From: Gnetum montanum
Lineage: Eukaryota; Streptophyta; Gnetopsida; Gnetales; Gnetaceae
Length of the DNA stretch: 43,897 nt
Assembly: GCA_015680685.1 (NCBI GenBank)
Contig: MNCI01008896.1
Coordinates: 63,019-106,915, forward strand
Direction: 5' to 3'
Each line of letters begins with the position of its first letter. The stretch's first letter is position 1. Shown here in pieces: positions 10,816 to 20,900 of the stretch. The notes beneath the pieces were generated by a model. That model saw only the letters and a list, made by a program, of their open reading frames with translations, was not told the origin of the DNA and made no database searches. Both the position numbers and the translations under genes were made by a program.

Positions 10816-13653
10816 TCAAATAGTACCTAGAGGTGAAGGCTTATGTGGCTCTAATGATCCCTTGTCTTATCTTGGTGCTACTAGAGGTTGAGGTTGACCT
10901 GTTGCTACCACTACTTCCACTAGAAGATTAAAATCATCTAGAAGTATGTTCATTTTCTTCTCTTTACCCCGTCATAAATGCTTCACACAGCTTCACCAAT
11001 GTGGGCTAGTGTAGGAATATCCCATAGGCATATCATTGAAGAAAATGATTCCTTCATGTTAACAAACCACGATACAAAGGTTTTATGTTCTTTTTCAAAT
11101 GTCCTTACAAGGTTTAGTAGCTCTTGGTAACCATTCATCCACTTGGCCAGGTTCTTAGCAATAGATTGTTGATTAGTGAATCTACTCTTGAGAACTTTAA
11201 GATTCACGTTGGATGTCTCTAACTTCTATTTTTATTCATTTTGGAGTGTGAATTCTACCTTATAAAGGAGGTAGGAACTACTCACTTGCTTCTCCAATTC
11301 TTTCCTCGACCTTCCTACCATTAACATTACCAAGTTTACATAATGAAGGCCAACAAGCTTCATGTACTCCATTGTCTCTTTAATTTGCAACTTCTTTAGG
11401 TGAATTTTTATATTATTATATGCATTTAGTCCATTGAAGATGGGCTATGATACATCATCTCTTTTCTGGAATTGTTGGAGAACTTCATTCATCTTCACTT
11501 TTGCTAACTAAATCTCCTTTTGATTGACCTTCTTACCTGTAATGACTCTTTACATGTTCAAACTTTAGGACTTCATTCTTCTATGTGGCTATCTAAATTG
11601 TGATCTTCTAGTGAAGAGCACAAACTTCTTTCATTGAGAGATTACCATTTTTGCTACTAATTGTCTTAGGTCTAGGTTCACCTTGGTGAGGTGCTTCTAC
11701 TACTAGCATATTAATTTGACCATTTGGTCCTTTTTTTTACTCAACGTTGTTTAGGTAGTGATTGTCCTTTGTGGACTAAGTTTTCCTTCTACAGCTATGA
11801 AAGGTCCTTGTCAGTGTGGAAAGTCATGGCTTCTTACAAGGATGTATCGAAGATCATGGCCTCCTTTGCATTCTAAACTTGTTAAAGTCTTTGTTGAAGT
11901 TATTGGAAAGCTTCATTCCTAATAAGCTAAGGTTTGAAAATCATAGGGTCAAAGAGATGGGCTTGTAATTCAGCAACTTCAACAACCAACCACCACTTAG
12001 CTACTATAACCTCCTTAAGTTGTACATTGGTGATTAGTAATTTGCTTCTTATCTCAAGCAATTGTGACTAGTTTGTTATAATATCATGTAGAAGATTGAA
12101 GATCTCTAGAACTGGTTGGCTAGCTTTAACCAATATTTCCAATATTTTCTCATATTGGGTAGCACTCATCTGGTCATGCCTTACTCTTGTGGATGCACAA
12201 AGATGTGCACCATTGCAGCAATGTCAAGTACTATCACTATAGGAGCATTTAGGGCTTCAGCAATCTTATTAGCCACACCTTTGCCATTGTCTCCTAGCAT
12301 TTACATTGCATGAATAGGATGATCACCCCCTCACCTTCCTTCAATATGATACGAAGGGTCACAACATTTCTTGAAATTTTAAGAAATTTTTATCCAAGAA
12401 TGGACACTATGACCTCTTGAGAACTTCAATTGGGCCTTATGGATGCATGGTTTCTTTGAGCTAGGAACAATAGGGCAGTCTCACTATCCAACCAACTAAT
12501 GGTCCTTACGACCTCATTTAAGTGGCTCATGGCTAGGTAATAGATGAATGGTTCTTCACCACCTATAGAACTTTGTTATTTCTATAGCTGCTAGTCCCTA
12601 AGTTTCCTTAGTTGTTCAGTAGCTACAAGAATCTCTAGTGTAGTCTCTAGAGTTGTAGGTGGTGGAGGAGGAGGATGCTCCTGTTCTTGCAACTTGGCTG
12701 CTACCTTCTCCTTCATCATTTTTTGCTAGGATGTGATAGAAGCATGATAAACCATATTATTTATGTAATGAGCTATCCCTTTCCTTTTGCACAATTTGTA
12801 GATAAGGCATGGAAAGAGGAGGGTCTTCCTTCCTTTCACATTTTCCTTGAACCATTTCTCTATCTCTAGAAAAATGAGCTAGAGAAGGTTACCTAGAAAC
12901 TTTTTGCTTAGAGCAATGCATGCTTGGGTAGAGAAAGTAGTGACTTTACTAGGCCTTACCATTGAATTTAGGTGATGGGTTGCGATTTTGAAGTATGAGC
13001 TCTCTTTGCCTTGGTAAGAGCACCGTACTCCCTATAATATACCCCATAGCATTATTGCACCTATTATTTTTTTTTGTTTTCTTCTAGGTTTACTTGCATC
13101 AAAATTTCAACCAATTTGGCCTTAGTGTTTAGCAACCCAAGGGCCTCTGCAAAGGCCTCAACTAAGTAAGAGATTTTTATATCTTTAATCATTACCAATG
13201 CATCTCCTTGTCGATTTTTCTAGAAAAGGTAAGGATCCCCCATATATGATTCTCCATTGTTGGAGAGAATGGACTACATGTGAGACCCTTGCAATTATGT
13301 TTGGACCTCCTTCGATGCCAACTCCAATAAGATTTTAAAGTTCAACTTCTAGAGGATAGAACTTTGGACCTCCTTAGTTTTGATCTTTTGTAAATAGGCC
13401 TTTGTGAGGGTAACCTCTAGGCTAGGCCTTGGCCTAGGCACCTCATGTTGCCTGGATTGGCTAGTTTTCATAGTGGAGATTTGTCAAATAGATTTCACTA
13501 CGAGCTCCTCCCAAAAGGAACCTATTACATGAGTCACTTTAGGTGCTTGTTCTTGGGGCTATTGTGGTTGTTGCTGCTAGTTGCTTCCTCCTTTAGGTTG
13601 CTTCTCCTTGTGTTATGAAGGTCCTCCCAGATATGATCCTCATTTTGGACCAA
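10816..13653 (-). pseudogene. Coiled-coil LTR-element protein, copy 1 (decayed)
   Basis: Read on the minus strand, this 2.8-kb stretch is a decayed counterpart of the frame at 35104-37835. The start context GGTCC.AAA.GAGGATCA matches MVPKRGS of the other copy, but the ATG has become TTG (13651-13653). Shared landmarks are LLFPCLIYKLCK (about 12780-12825; LPFPCLIQKLCK in the other copy) and the C-terminus KGSLEPHKPSPLGTI followed by TGA at 10816-10818. Many in-frame stops sit at former Gln, Trp or Arg codons. The left half of the interval encodes the coiled-coil half. It lies between motif array 1 and a U3-like segment at 14119. No polymerase motifs are visible. It cannot make a full-length protein. 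Confidence 0.5.
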
Positions 13654-14110
13654 CTGAGATCACAAACATAACCCATGATTAATTTTTTACTTTGTAACCC
13701 TTAGTTGTTTTAATACCATTTTCATTAGATTAGGTTATGTTTCATTTTTGGGTGTTAAGAGTTGGTCATTTCAATACTTTCTTTGTGATATTGGCTAGTT
13801 GGATTATTTTAACATTATTTTATTTTTAACTATCAAAGTTCATGTGATGGTCTTAATCCTTTATGATGGTTGATTTTAATATTATTTTAATGGGTTGATC
13901 ATGGAGAGTTAGAAACCTATTAAAATAATTTCTACCAAAAGCCAAAGGTTTATGTCCCCCACAACGTAGTGCTTACCTCTAGTAGCATGAGGATCAAAAA
14001 ATGAGTGAAATTTGGATAGCAATTGAAGAGTTATGCTTGGGCTCTAAAAAATTTCTAAAATGCTTCTTGTTCATTTGTAAAATGATGAAAAATGAATGAA
14101 GTGTTACATG
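13654..14110 (-). other. Leader and R/U5-like DNA of copy 1
   Basis: Non-coding sequence between the decayed start and a minus-strand TATA box. By position it should hold the 5' leader and LTR R/U5 of the coiled-coil element, but no LTR 3' end is clear. Confidence 0.3.
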
Positions 14111-14300
14111 TATTTATACTATTTTTGCACTACATTAATGGGGATGCGTCAACGAGGCTACGTTGAATAAGCCCACTACGTCGATGGGGATGTCTTAATG
14201 TAGCCATGTGAGGCTTGATTTTGCATTGAAATAGAGGAATTTCAGATAAATTTTGGAATGAAACAAGAGCCCAATGAAAGCTAGAAAGATGTAGAAGGAT
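14111..14300 (-). mobile_element. LTR U3-like remnant with TATA box
   Basis: Read on the minus strand, TATAAATA at 14118-14111 is preceded by U3-like sequence. On the plus strand this carries two ATGGGGATG motifs and TCAACGAGGCTACGTTGA, close to the segment at 23015-23060 (GCGTTGAAGAGGCTATGTCA, then ATGGGGATGCCTTGATGTAG) inside the family 1 LTR at 22370-23199. It is probably the U3 of the 5' LTR belonging to the decayed copy at 10816-13653. Confidence 0.4.
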
Positions 14301-14306
14301 GAGAAC

Positions 14307-15541
14307 TGTTAACCTTTTGGTATGTTAAAACATTAAGAAAAATTGAGTATAAGAATATTTGTGTTGCTATTATGATTGTAGGACAAAGTACATTGGAAAC
14401 ACTAGAGGAAGATGAGATGATACCTTTAATGAAATTTCAAGATGAAGATCTTAGAAACCAAGATGAAGCCTACATTAATGATAAGAAATGAACTAGTTTA
14501 GATAAAAGGATAGCTCAAAGGAGAAGGTTATCTACAAGGTCTCAAGGAAACATGAAAGAATTCAAAGATCGTAGACAAGGGACAAAGACTTTAAAGCTCA
14601 TCTCAAATATCAAAAGGAAGCCTTAGCCTTGGAGGATTATTTTCAAAGAAGATGTCTTGCAGAAACAATAGATGTCTACTATCAAGTGAAGATGTCTCCA
14701 AGAAAAGGAAGATGTCTTGGTAGATTTGAAGGTAGCATAAGAGAAGATGTCTTTGGAATACACAAGACATCTTTTTGAAGAGAAAGACATCTTTCACCAG
14801 AAGAAGACATCTTTACAAAATGAAGGTCTAATGTTGAAAGATATCTTAGTCTCAAAGAAGATGTCTCCAGTAATTGTTAACTAGCCATTGTACAAATTCC
14901 GAGCTAATTTTGGAAACATATTGCCTATAAGAAGACTTCATTCTCATTTGGAATTAGGAAGCATTTTGTATGTTCATTGTATTCATCAAGCAATCATTGT
15001 AATCATTGTTATTCCTCATTGTACAATCTTTTGTCTGTTGTAATTAATCAAAGTGAGCTATACCTCAAAGTGCAAGGATTAGCAAACTTAGTTGCATTCT
15101 TTCCTTGTGATTGTTGTTTTCTATTGTCGCCCTACAGGATTGATGTGCTTCTTATAGGAAGGCATCTTGCTTGAGCTTGTCAAGAACCTAAGGAATTGAG
15201 TGTTGGTATAACACCACAACACTTTAGAGTGGAGCTCAAGTTGTAAAGGTTGTGGGATCCTGGGAATCACATTCTAAGTTTGTTAGGACCTTGTAGGGTT
15301 AAGTGGATTCATAGTGTCAAATCACTCCATTGAGGAGCTTAGATATTGTATAGGATGTGGTACCCTTCAAACCACATTTGAGAGTAACAAAGTTTGGAGG
15401 TGTGCATGTGAACTACCCTTTGAGTGTGGACTATCCAAGTTGGGTAATCACGTTAAATTTTATGTGTGTACTTTGTCTCAAAGAATTTTAATTTGGAAAA
15501 CTTATTCATGCACCCCCTTCTAAGTTTAATGGTCCACAACA
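14307..15541 (+). mobile_element. Copia-like LTR
   Basis: The right end (CTTATTCATGCACCCCCTTC, TAAG, GGTCCACAACA) has the pyrimidine-rich form typical of plant Ty1/copia LTR 3' ends, and CTATAAGA at 14925 is a plausible TATA box. The left end is taken as TGTTAACC at 14307, directly after a purine-rich run, giving about 1.2 kb. No tRNA-Met-type primer site follows, so it is a solo or 3' LTR. No copia polymerase lies to its left. Its U3 contains the phased AGATGTCT array. The left boundary is uncertain. Confidence 0.5.
14650..14866. repeat. 20-bp-phased AGATGTCT/AGACATCT array
   Basis: AGATGTCT starts at 14650, 14670, 14690, 14710, 14745 and 14859. Its reverse complement AGACATCT starts at 14765, 14785 and 14805, with AGATATCT at 14839. 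Within each run the spacing is exactly 20 bases. The array lies in the U3 of the copia-like LTR, 60-280 bases upstream of its TATA-like box. Confidence 0.75.
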
Positions 15542-15818
15542 ACAACATAGAAGAGGGTAATATTACCTCAATTACAAATGTCAAAATAGAGCAAAACTAG
15601 ATGTATAAAAGCATGATGCTAGGATTAATTAGACAATGACCAAGGGATAGGAATTTTAATGTGACGGAGACCAAAGAAAATGTAAGTGGATCCTTCCCTT
15701 ACATGTCCTTATCTCAAGGTTTCCATAGGCACTAAGGATGGTTATTTCAAGTTAAAACTCATATGTAGTGGAGTAATTGTCTTAGGATTATGAGATCATC
15801 ATAACAAATGCATTAGTT
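15542..15818. other. Unassigned DNA upstream of dirigent relic
   Basis: No upstream dirigent sequence or promoter is recognised in this stretch. Confidence 0.25.
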
Positions 15819-16045
15819 ATGATGGTCATAAGTTTGGTGTTGGATCATGGCAAATTCAATGGAAGTACGCTGCTTGGGCTGGGCAGCAACCCGGCTCTGA
15901 ACAGGGATGTGCACGAGATGCCCATTCTGGGTGGCACCGGTTTGTTCCGCTTCGCCCGTGGCTTTGCCCTTCTTCGACCTCTTGATTTGGATTTAAAGAC
16001 AGGCAACGCGCCGTCGTGCGCTACGATGTCACCGTCTTTCACTAG
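15819..16045 (+). pseudogene. Dirigent protein 3'-end relic
   Basis: The frame reads SLVLDHGKFNGSTLLGLG, then NPALN, HEMPILGGTGLFRFARGF and DLKTGN. This is the conserved C-terminal half of dirigent proteins (family motifs GxxNGSTL, REMPVVGGTGxFRxARGY, DLKTGxAVVEYNVTVxH). After DLKTGNA one base is missing near 16010; in the shifted frame the expected VVRYDVTVFH and a TAG stop (16043-16045) follow exactly. About the last 70 residues are present; the signal peptide and N-terminal half are absent. Dirigent proteins are secreted and steer phenoxy-radical coupling to lignans or lignin. The GC- and CpG-rich composition contrasts with its neighbours, suggesting a late arrival or long protection from methylation. 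Confidence 0.8.
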
Positions 16046-16093
16046 TAGCAAAAGGTCTAACTTATGGCTTCAATCACAAATAATAGCATTGAA

Positions 16094-16165
16094 GAAGATA
16101 ATATTATGTATTTTGTTTGAATACAATTCGAAGATAATATAATGTATTTTATTTGAATACAAATC
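16094..16165. repeat. 36-bp tandem duplication
   Basis: Two 36-base units (16094-16129, 16130-16165) beginning GAAGATAATAT and ending AATACAA.TC differ at three positions. They lie in what was the 3' flank of the dirigent gene. Confidence 0.75.
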
Positions 16166-16262
16166 GAATATTAAGGTTGATTCATTGCAAATGTTGCTCA
16201 GAATATTTAGTAATTTTCTTACTAAGATTCGTATTAAATGTTTACCATAGAAAGTTAAACTA

Positions 16263-16285
16263 ATGGACGTCAACAATGGACGTCA
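16263..16285. promoter_or_regulatory. Paired ATGGACGTCA sites
   Basis: ATGGACGTCA is repeated with a start-to-start spacing of 13 bases. On the minus strand this gives two TGACG cores 13 bases apart, close to the 12-base spacing of the as-1 element bound by TGA-type bZIP factors. No associated gene start is visible, so function is speculative. Confidence 0.3.
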
Positions 16286-16919
16286 TTTATTTTGTTGAGA
16301 GAAGGCTAAGCTGGATGACGATGATGAAAATGGAAAGTTAATTATGTAAAAAAAAAATTCGGTTTTGGTTTCATAAAGTTTTAATAAAAAAAAAAAAACA
16401 GTTTCGGTTCCAACCAACAAGATACGAGACACTGCCAGTTCGTGTGGAATGTAGGGTCCGCAGGTACAAAACAACCAAAAGTGGAACGGTATGTTATATA
16501 CAGGACAATAAAGAAACTATTCATCTTTGCCGGGATCATGATTGGTGCACTTAATGTGTGTTTTAACATGCTTGGTTACATGTTCCAAGAAGAACCACAT
16601 TGCCTTTATCGTAGTCAATAGCTTACTCTATTGGTTACTAAAACCATAAAAGATTGATTGAGGCATCGTCTTATTAGATGATGCAACTATGATGACTACA
16701 TTTACAAATTTAAATGTAATGGGTTAAAAGTTTTTCATAAACAGTTTAAAAATAATTTCATTTTTATTGCAATGTATAAATTTAAATTAAATTTCCTTGA
16801 AGATTTATAACAAGAGAGTTAGGAAGAAAAGAAAAAGAAAAAAGAAAATAAGAGTTAAAAGTATTTAAAGGAATGATCATTACTTATGTAATCCTTGAAC
16901 ATATACTTTAGTTTAGGAA
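16286..16919. other. Unassigned DNA with A-runs
   Basis: Contains poly(A) runs near 16350 and 16386 and a GC-richer patch to about 16530. No gene is seen. Confidence 0.25.
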
Positions 16920-17028
16920 TGTTAGAACTTAAAAATATTTAACTATGATATACACTACTACTTTAATATATCATGATGATTATATATCTTGGGATATACC
17001 TATAGTCAAACTATTTTAGGTTCTAACA
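16920..17028. mobile_element. Short inverted-repeat element (MITE-like)
   Basis: The left end TGTTAGAACTTAAAAATATT is mirrored by the right end ...CTATTTTAGGTTCTAACA, giving imperfect terminal inverted repeats of about 40-48 bases in a 109-base unit. Related single ends occur at 22214-22263, 22320-22368 and 23610-23658. No clear target duplication flanks it. It could instead be a hairpin-like LTR remnant with TG..CA ends. Confidence 0.5.
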
Positions 17029-17561
17029 ACTGTTACCATTAATGCTTCAATATAAAGCTATGATAAACAAATTTACAAATATTATTAATGAAGTGTTACT
17101 TAGAGTAATGTATAGTATAATTGAATCACATTTGTGACTTGAGAGTTATAAGTTACTAGTTCAATTTCAATAAGCTATATTAAGATAGTAAGATATGAAA
17201 AGGGAAGGTTGTTAAAGCTAAAACTCTAAGTTTGTGCATTCTAGTCCATATAGCCAACACAATTCTTTGATAAAACTTAAGTAGAACATAAAAATGCTTT
17301 AAGCATAACTCAAACTCATTACATATTACAAATCAAGAAACAAGCTCGCAAGTTAAGCTAAGCATGGATAAGAGGCTCAAGTAGTTAGCTCATTTTCTTA
17401 TAAGGAAAAAAGTTACTAGTTCAAATTATACTTAAGGCATCATTATATTTCTCTATAATTCTTCTAATTTACCCCATCACGCTGAGCATCATATCTCGAT
17501 CGGTCCCTTCTTAGCCAAGAAAACACTCTTCACTGAATCTCAAAAAACCCTTTCCCCAGAT
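17029..17561. other. Unassigned DNA before LINE
   Basis: Contains GTTCAAATT-type tRNA B-box-like strings near 17419 and a segment near 17250 shared in inverted orientation with about 23810 (GTGTTGGCTATATGG). No firm feature. Confidence 0.25.
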
Positions 17562-17954
17562 ATGCTAGCATTCCATCCACCATTAAAATCCTTTAGCTTT
17601 AGATCCTCTTTCAAAAATGTTCCAAAGTCTTCCTTCTCATTTGGCCCCTCCAAGCTACAAAAATCACAGTTGAGCTCATGCATAAAAATAACCACTACAA
17701 CACATGTCACTCCTTCCAAGTCATTTAAGGACCTAATTTTGGGTGAAGAGTTTGTGAAGAATGGTGGAAGGAAAGAAGTTAAAGCTTCCTTCTTTACAAC
17801 TCCACCCTCTACTTCCTCTCCAATGAACAACTTCGCATTACCTATCACTACAAATAATTCCTTTGCCATTCTCTCACAAACAATGGAAGTCAATACTTTG
17901 ACTTTTGAACCTTCTGACGACCTTTCATTCGATATGCCCTCTACTTCCCCATGA
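17562..17954 (+). CDS. LINE ORF1 fragment
   Basis: 130 open codons ending TGA at 17952-17954. The sequence is Ser/Pro/Phe-rich and includes NNSFAILSQTMEVNTLTFE, which resembles the N-rich NRFAxL linker found before ORF2 in plant LINEs. The stop overlaps the ATG of the endonuclease ORF (ATGA, 17951-17954). No RRM or CCHC motif is seen, so the nucleic-acid-binding part of ORF1 is missing or unreadable. The first Met may not be the true start. Confidence 0.4.
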   Translation: MLAFHPPLKSFSFRSSFKNVPKSSFSFGPSKLQKSQLSSCIKITTTTHVTPSKSFKDLILGEEFVKNGGRKEVKASFFTTPPSTSSPMNNFALPITTNNSFAILSQTMEVNTLTFEPSDDLSFDMPSTSP

Positions 17955-20900
17955 ACCTATTATCTTGGAACATTTGAGGCCTAACTGATAGGCTTCAACG
18001 TAAATGTGTAAGAAAATTTCTTTCTAATCTAAATATAGCTTTGAACTTTGTTCTCCTTTAAGCAATACATTCTAGCAAATCATTTATCTCTTTGTACCCA
18101 TTAGTTTCTCCCTCATTTATCAATTCTTGCTACTTCCCACATAAGCAGGAAAGGGGGCACTACCATTGTCCTCTCAACTTATTGGAAAGATAAAATCATT
18201 CAAAGCAATTTCAATTCTAGCTATAGAGTTTCCTAAGCTACCTTCTCCTCATCACATGGCCCTTTCAAAATCTACTTTATTTATGCCCATAATGACTCTA
18301 TAGAGCTCTTCTATGGTAGAAACTAACTAATTTTTTTCCTCAATACCTTGGATTTTTTGAGGAGATTTTAATATGATAGAATTCCCTCACGATAAGCTTG
18401 GGGGATGTTTTTTCAATTTCCAAATTATGAGTATCAAACCTAGTTAGCCTTTAAGAAAAAGGTCTACCTTTTCGATGGGGTCAAAGCCTCTACTAGTGAT
18501 CCCCTTCATATATTTACTTGAAGCAATATTTGTCTTGGGAAAGTTTGCATCGACAATTGGTTAGATAGGTTCTAGTTTTCCACCCTTTCTTTCTGGCAAG
18601 CCTCTTCTGCTACTATGGTTCATCAACATGCAACCTTATCAAACCATCTTCCCATCACTATGTCTATTCACATTTATGGTAGTAACCATAGTTGTAATTT
18701 CCATCTTTTCTAGTTACACAATAATTTCTTCTCTTCTCCTTCCTTCCAACTACTTCTCTCAAACCTTTGGAATGTTGAACCTAGCCTCTTAGCTTAGGTG
18801 GGTTGGATTCAATGGTAACATCATGCATCTTGTAGGGTATAGAACTTTGCCAGTTATTATGGTAAGTAGGTGGCCAGCCATGCCAAACAAGAGTACAACA
18901 ACATTTACTTTACTATTGAACATCTTATTGACAGATTGGCTCAATATCCTTTCAACACTCAAGTTCATGAGAAGTTAGCTAGAGCTCAGTTAACCTTCCA
19001 ACAATGGGACATGTATAGAGCACAAAGTTCCTTAACAAAAAGTAAACTCACTTGGTTAAATATTCAAGATGAACATTGTAAGGAATTTTTCAAGTATCTG
19101 AATCGCTCCTCTCCTTCACATTCTTTAGATAACATTTCCAATGATGGTACCACCATCACTAACCACAAAATTATCCTCTCATATCTTAAGACGCATTTCG
19201 AAACCTTGTTTCCTACTACCCCTATAGATATCTCATCATTTGATGCTGCTACCCTTAATTATCCAAGCCTTATCAATTCTACTATATTTCAAAGTTTAGA
19301 AGCTAATATTACTAAGGATGTGCTTCAAGAGGCTTGTTTTAAATTGAGTCTTAGGAAGGCCCCTAGTTATGATGATTTTCCCATTAAATTTTTTCAAAAT
19401 CATTTGGATCTAGTGGGAAATGATCTCTTCCAAGTCATCAGCAACGCTACCCTTACTAGTTCCCTTGGGCCCAATTTAAATCAGGGGATTATTCATCTTC
19501 TTCCTAAGTTTGGGGATCCTACCTATATCTCCAATTAGAGTCCCATTACTCTTCTTAATGTGGTGTATAAAATTTGGGCCAAGTTCTTAGCCCTACATCT
19601 GAAGAAAATTCTTTGTCATATTATATCTTCCTAGTAAACAAGCTTTGTCCTTGGTAGATATATTTTAAATAATGTGATTACTATATGGAAAGGCCTCAAG
19701 TGGGTGAAGTATTATGGTCAAGATATTCTCCTAATGAAGCTTGACTATGCAAAGGTCTACAACAACATAAAGTGGGACTTTATTCTACAGACCATGATTA
19801 AACTTGGTTTTGGCCCTAAGTTCTTACATATGGTGAAATGTTTATTCTTAGATTCTACCATAAGAATAGCTACTACCTTTCTCATCACCTCTCCCTTTCC
19901 TATCCATAGGTCAGTGCAGAAAGGATGTCCTCTTGCCCCCTACCTATTCATCATTGCAACTAACTTTCTTTGTCATCAATTAAACTATGATATCTAGAAT
20001 AAAACTATCATTGGGATCTATCTCTCTTTCCCTCGACACCAACTTCTTGAAATGCATTTGGTCAATAACTCCTTTTTTCTTATTCAAAACTCAGCTACTA
20101 ATTTGCAATGGCTCTTATCTCGAGTGGAGCAATATTGCTCACTCTTGAGTTCCACTATAAATTGGAACAAATATTCTATTTATAGGTTTAACAATAATTT
20201 TTGTCATTTGCCCAACTATAATTGGAAGCTTCTTGAGGATCAATATATCATCAAGATTATAGGAATTCCATTCTATTTTAGAGGTTCTACCTTAGTTCTC
20301 TAGGAGTAGGTAATTTTTAGAATTCAAAAGAAATTTGAAAAATGGAAGACTAAGCCTGTCACTCTAGCTGGTACGTACCTCATTTGTAAGTCTATATGTG
20401 CCTCTACCCATGTGTATTATTCTTTGTGTTGGGTCCCCTCCCAAGCTATTTATTAGAAGCTTGAATAATTATTTTGAGACTTTATGTGGTCCTTCAAAGA
20501 TTTTCAAAAAGGCTTACATCATGTTGCCATAAATATTGTTACTCTTGCTAATAATAATAGTGGTGTAGGTAGTTTGAACTCTTTTAAATAGGAGCTTACC
20601 TTGGTTGCTAAGTAGACAGTTCAACATCTAGATGCCATAGACATTATTGGACCTCTCCTCTAATTAAGACTTTAACAAGCATTTCCCAAAAATAAGTCCT
20701 TTTGGAAAGGAATACACTTTGTTAATTGGATCCTTTCCCTCCACACTATCATTATTCCCAAATCTCATGTTTTCAAAAGCATTTGGAGGGCTTGGTAAGC
20801 TTTACACCATTATCTAGATTAGACTAAGGTCAAGATCAATCCTACTCTTCTCTCTAAGCTATCCCTAGTGGCTACCATTGTTGCTTGTTTCCTTGGCCAT

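Noticed and set aside
10579-10830. 83-codon plus-strand frame with a CRGCDKK motif
   Set aside because: It runs through the motif array and antisense to the end of the coiled-coil gene; the CxxC is by chance.
15845-16051. 68-codon Arg/Pro-rich minus-strand frame
   Set aside because: Antisense of the dirigent fragment, whose plus-strand motifs are unmistakable.
17373-17427. tRNA-like string ending AGTTCAAATT
   Set aside because: Only a partial B-box and a poor A-box; no closing acceptor stem.
17540-17893. 117-codon minus-strand frame
   Set aside because: Antisense shadow of LINE ORF1; the plus-strand frame continues into the endonuclease by an ATGA overlap.
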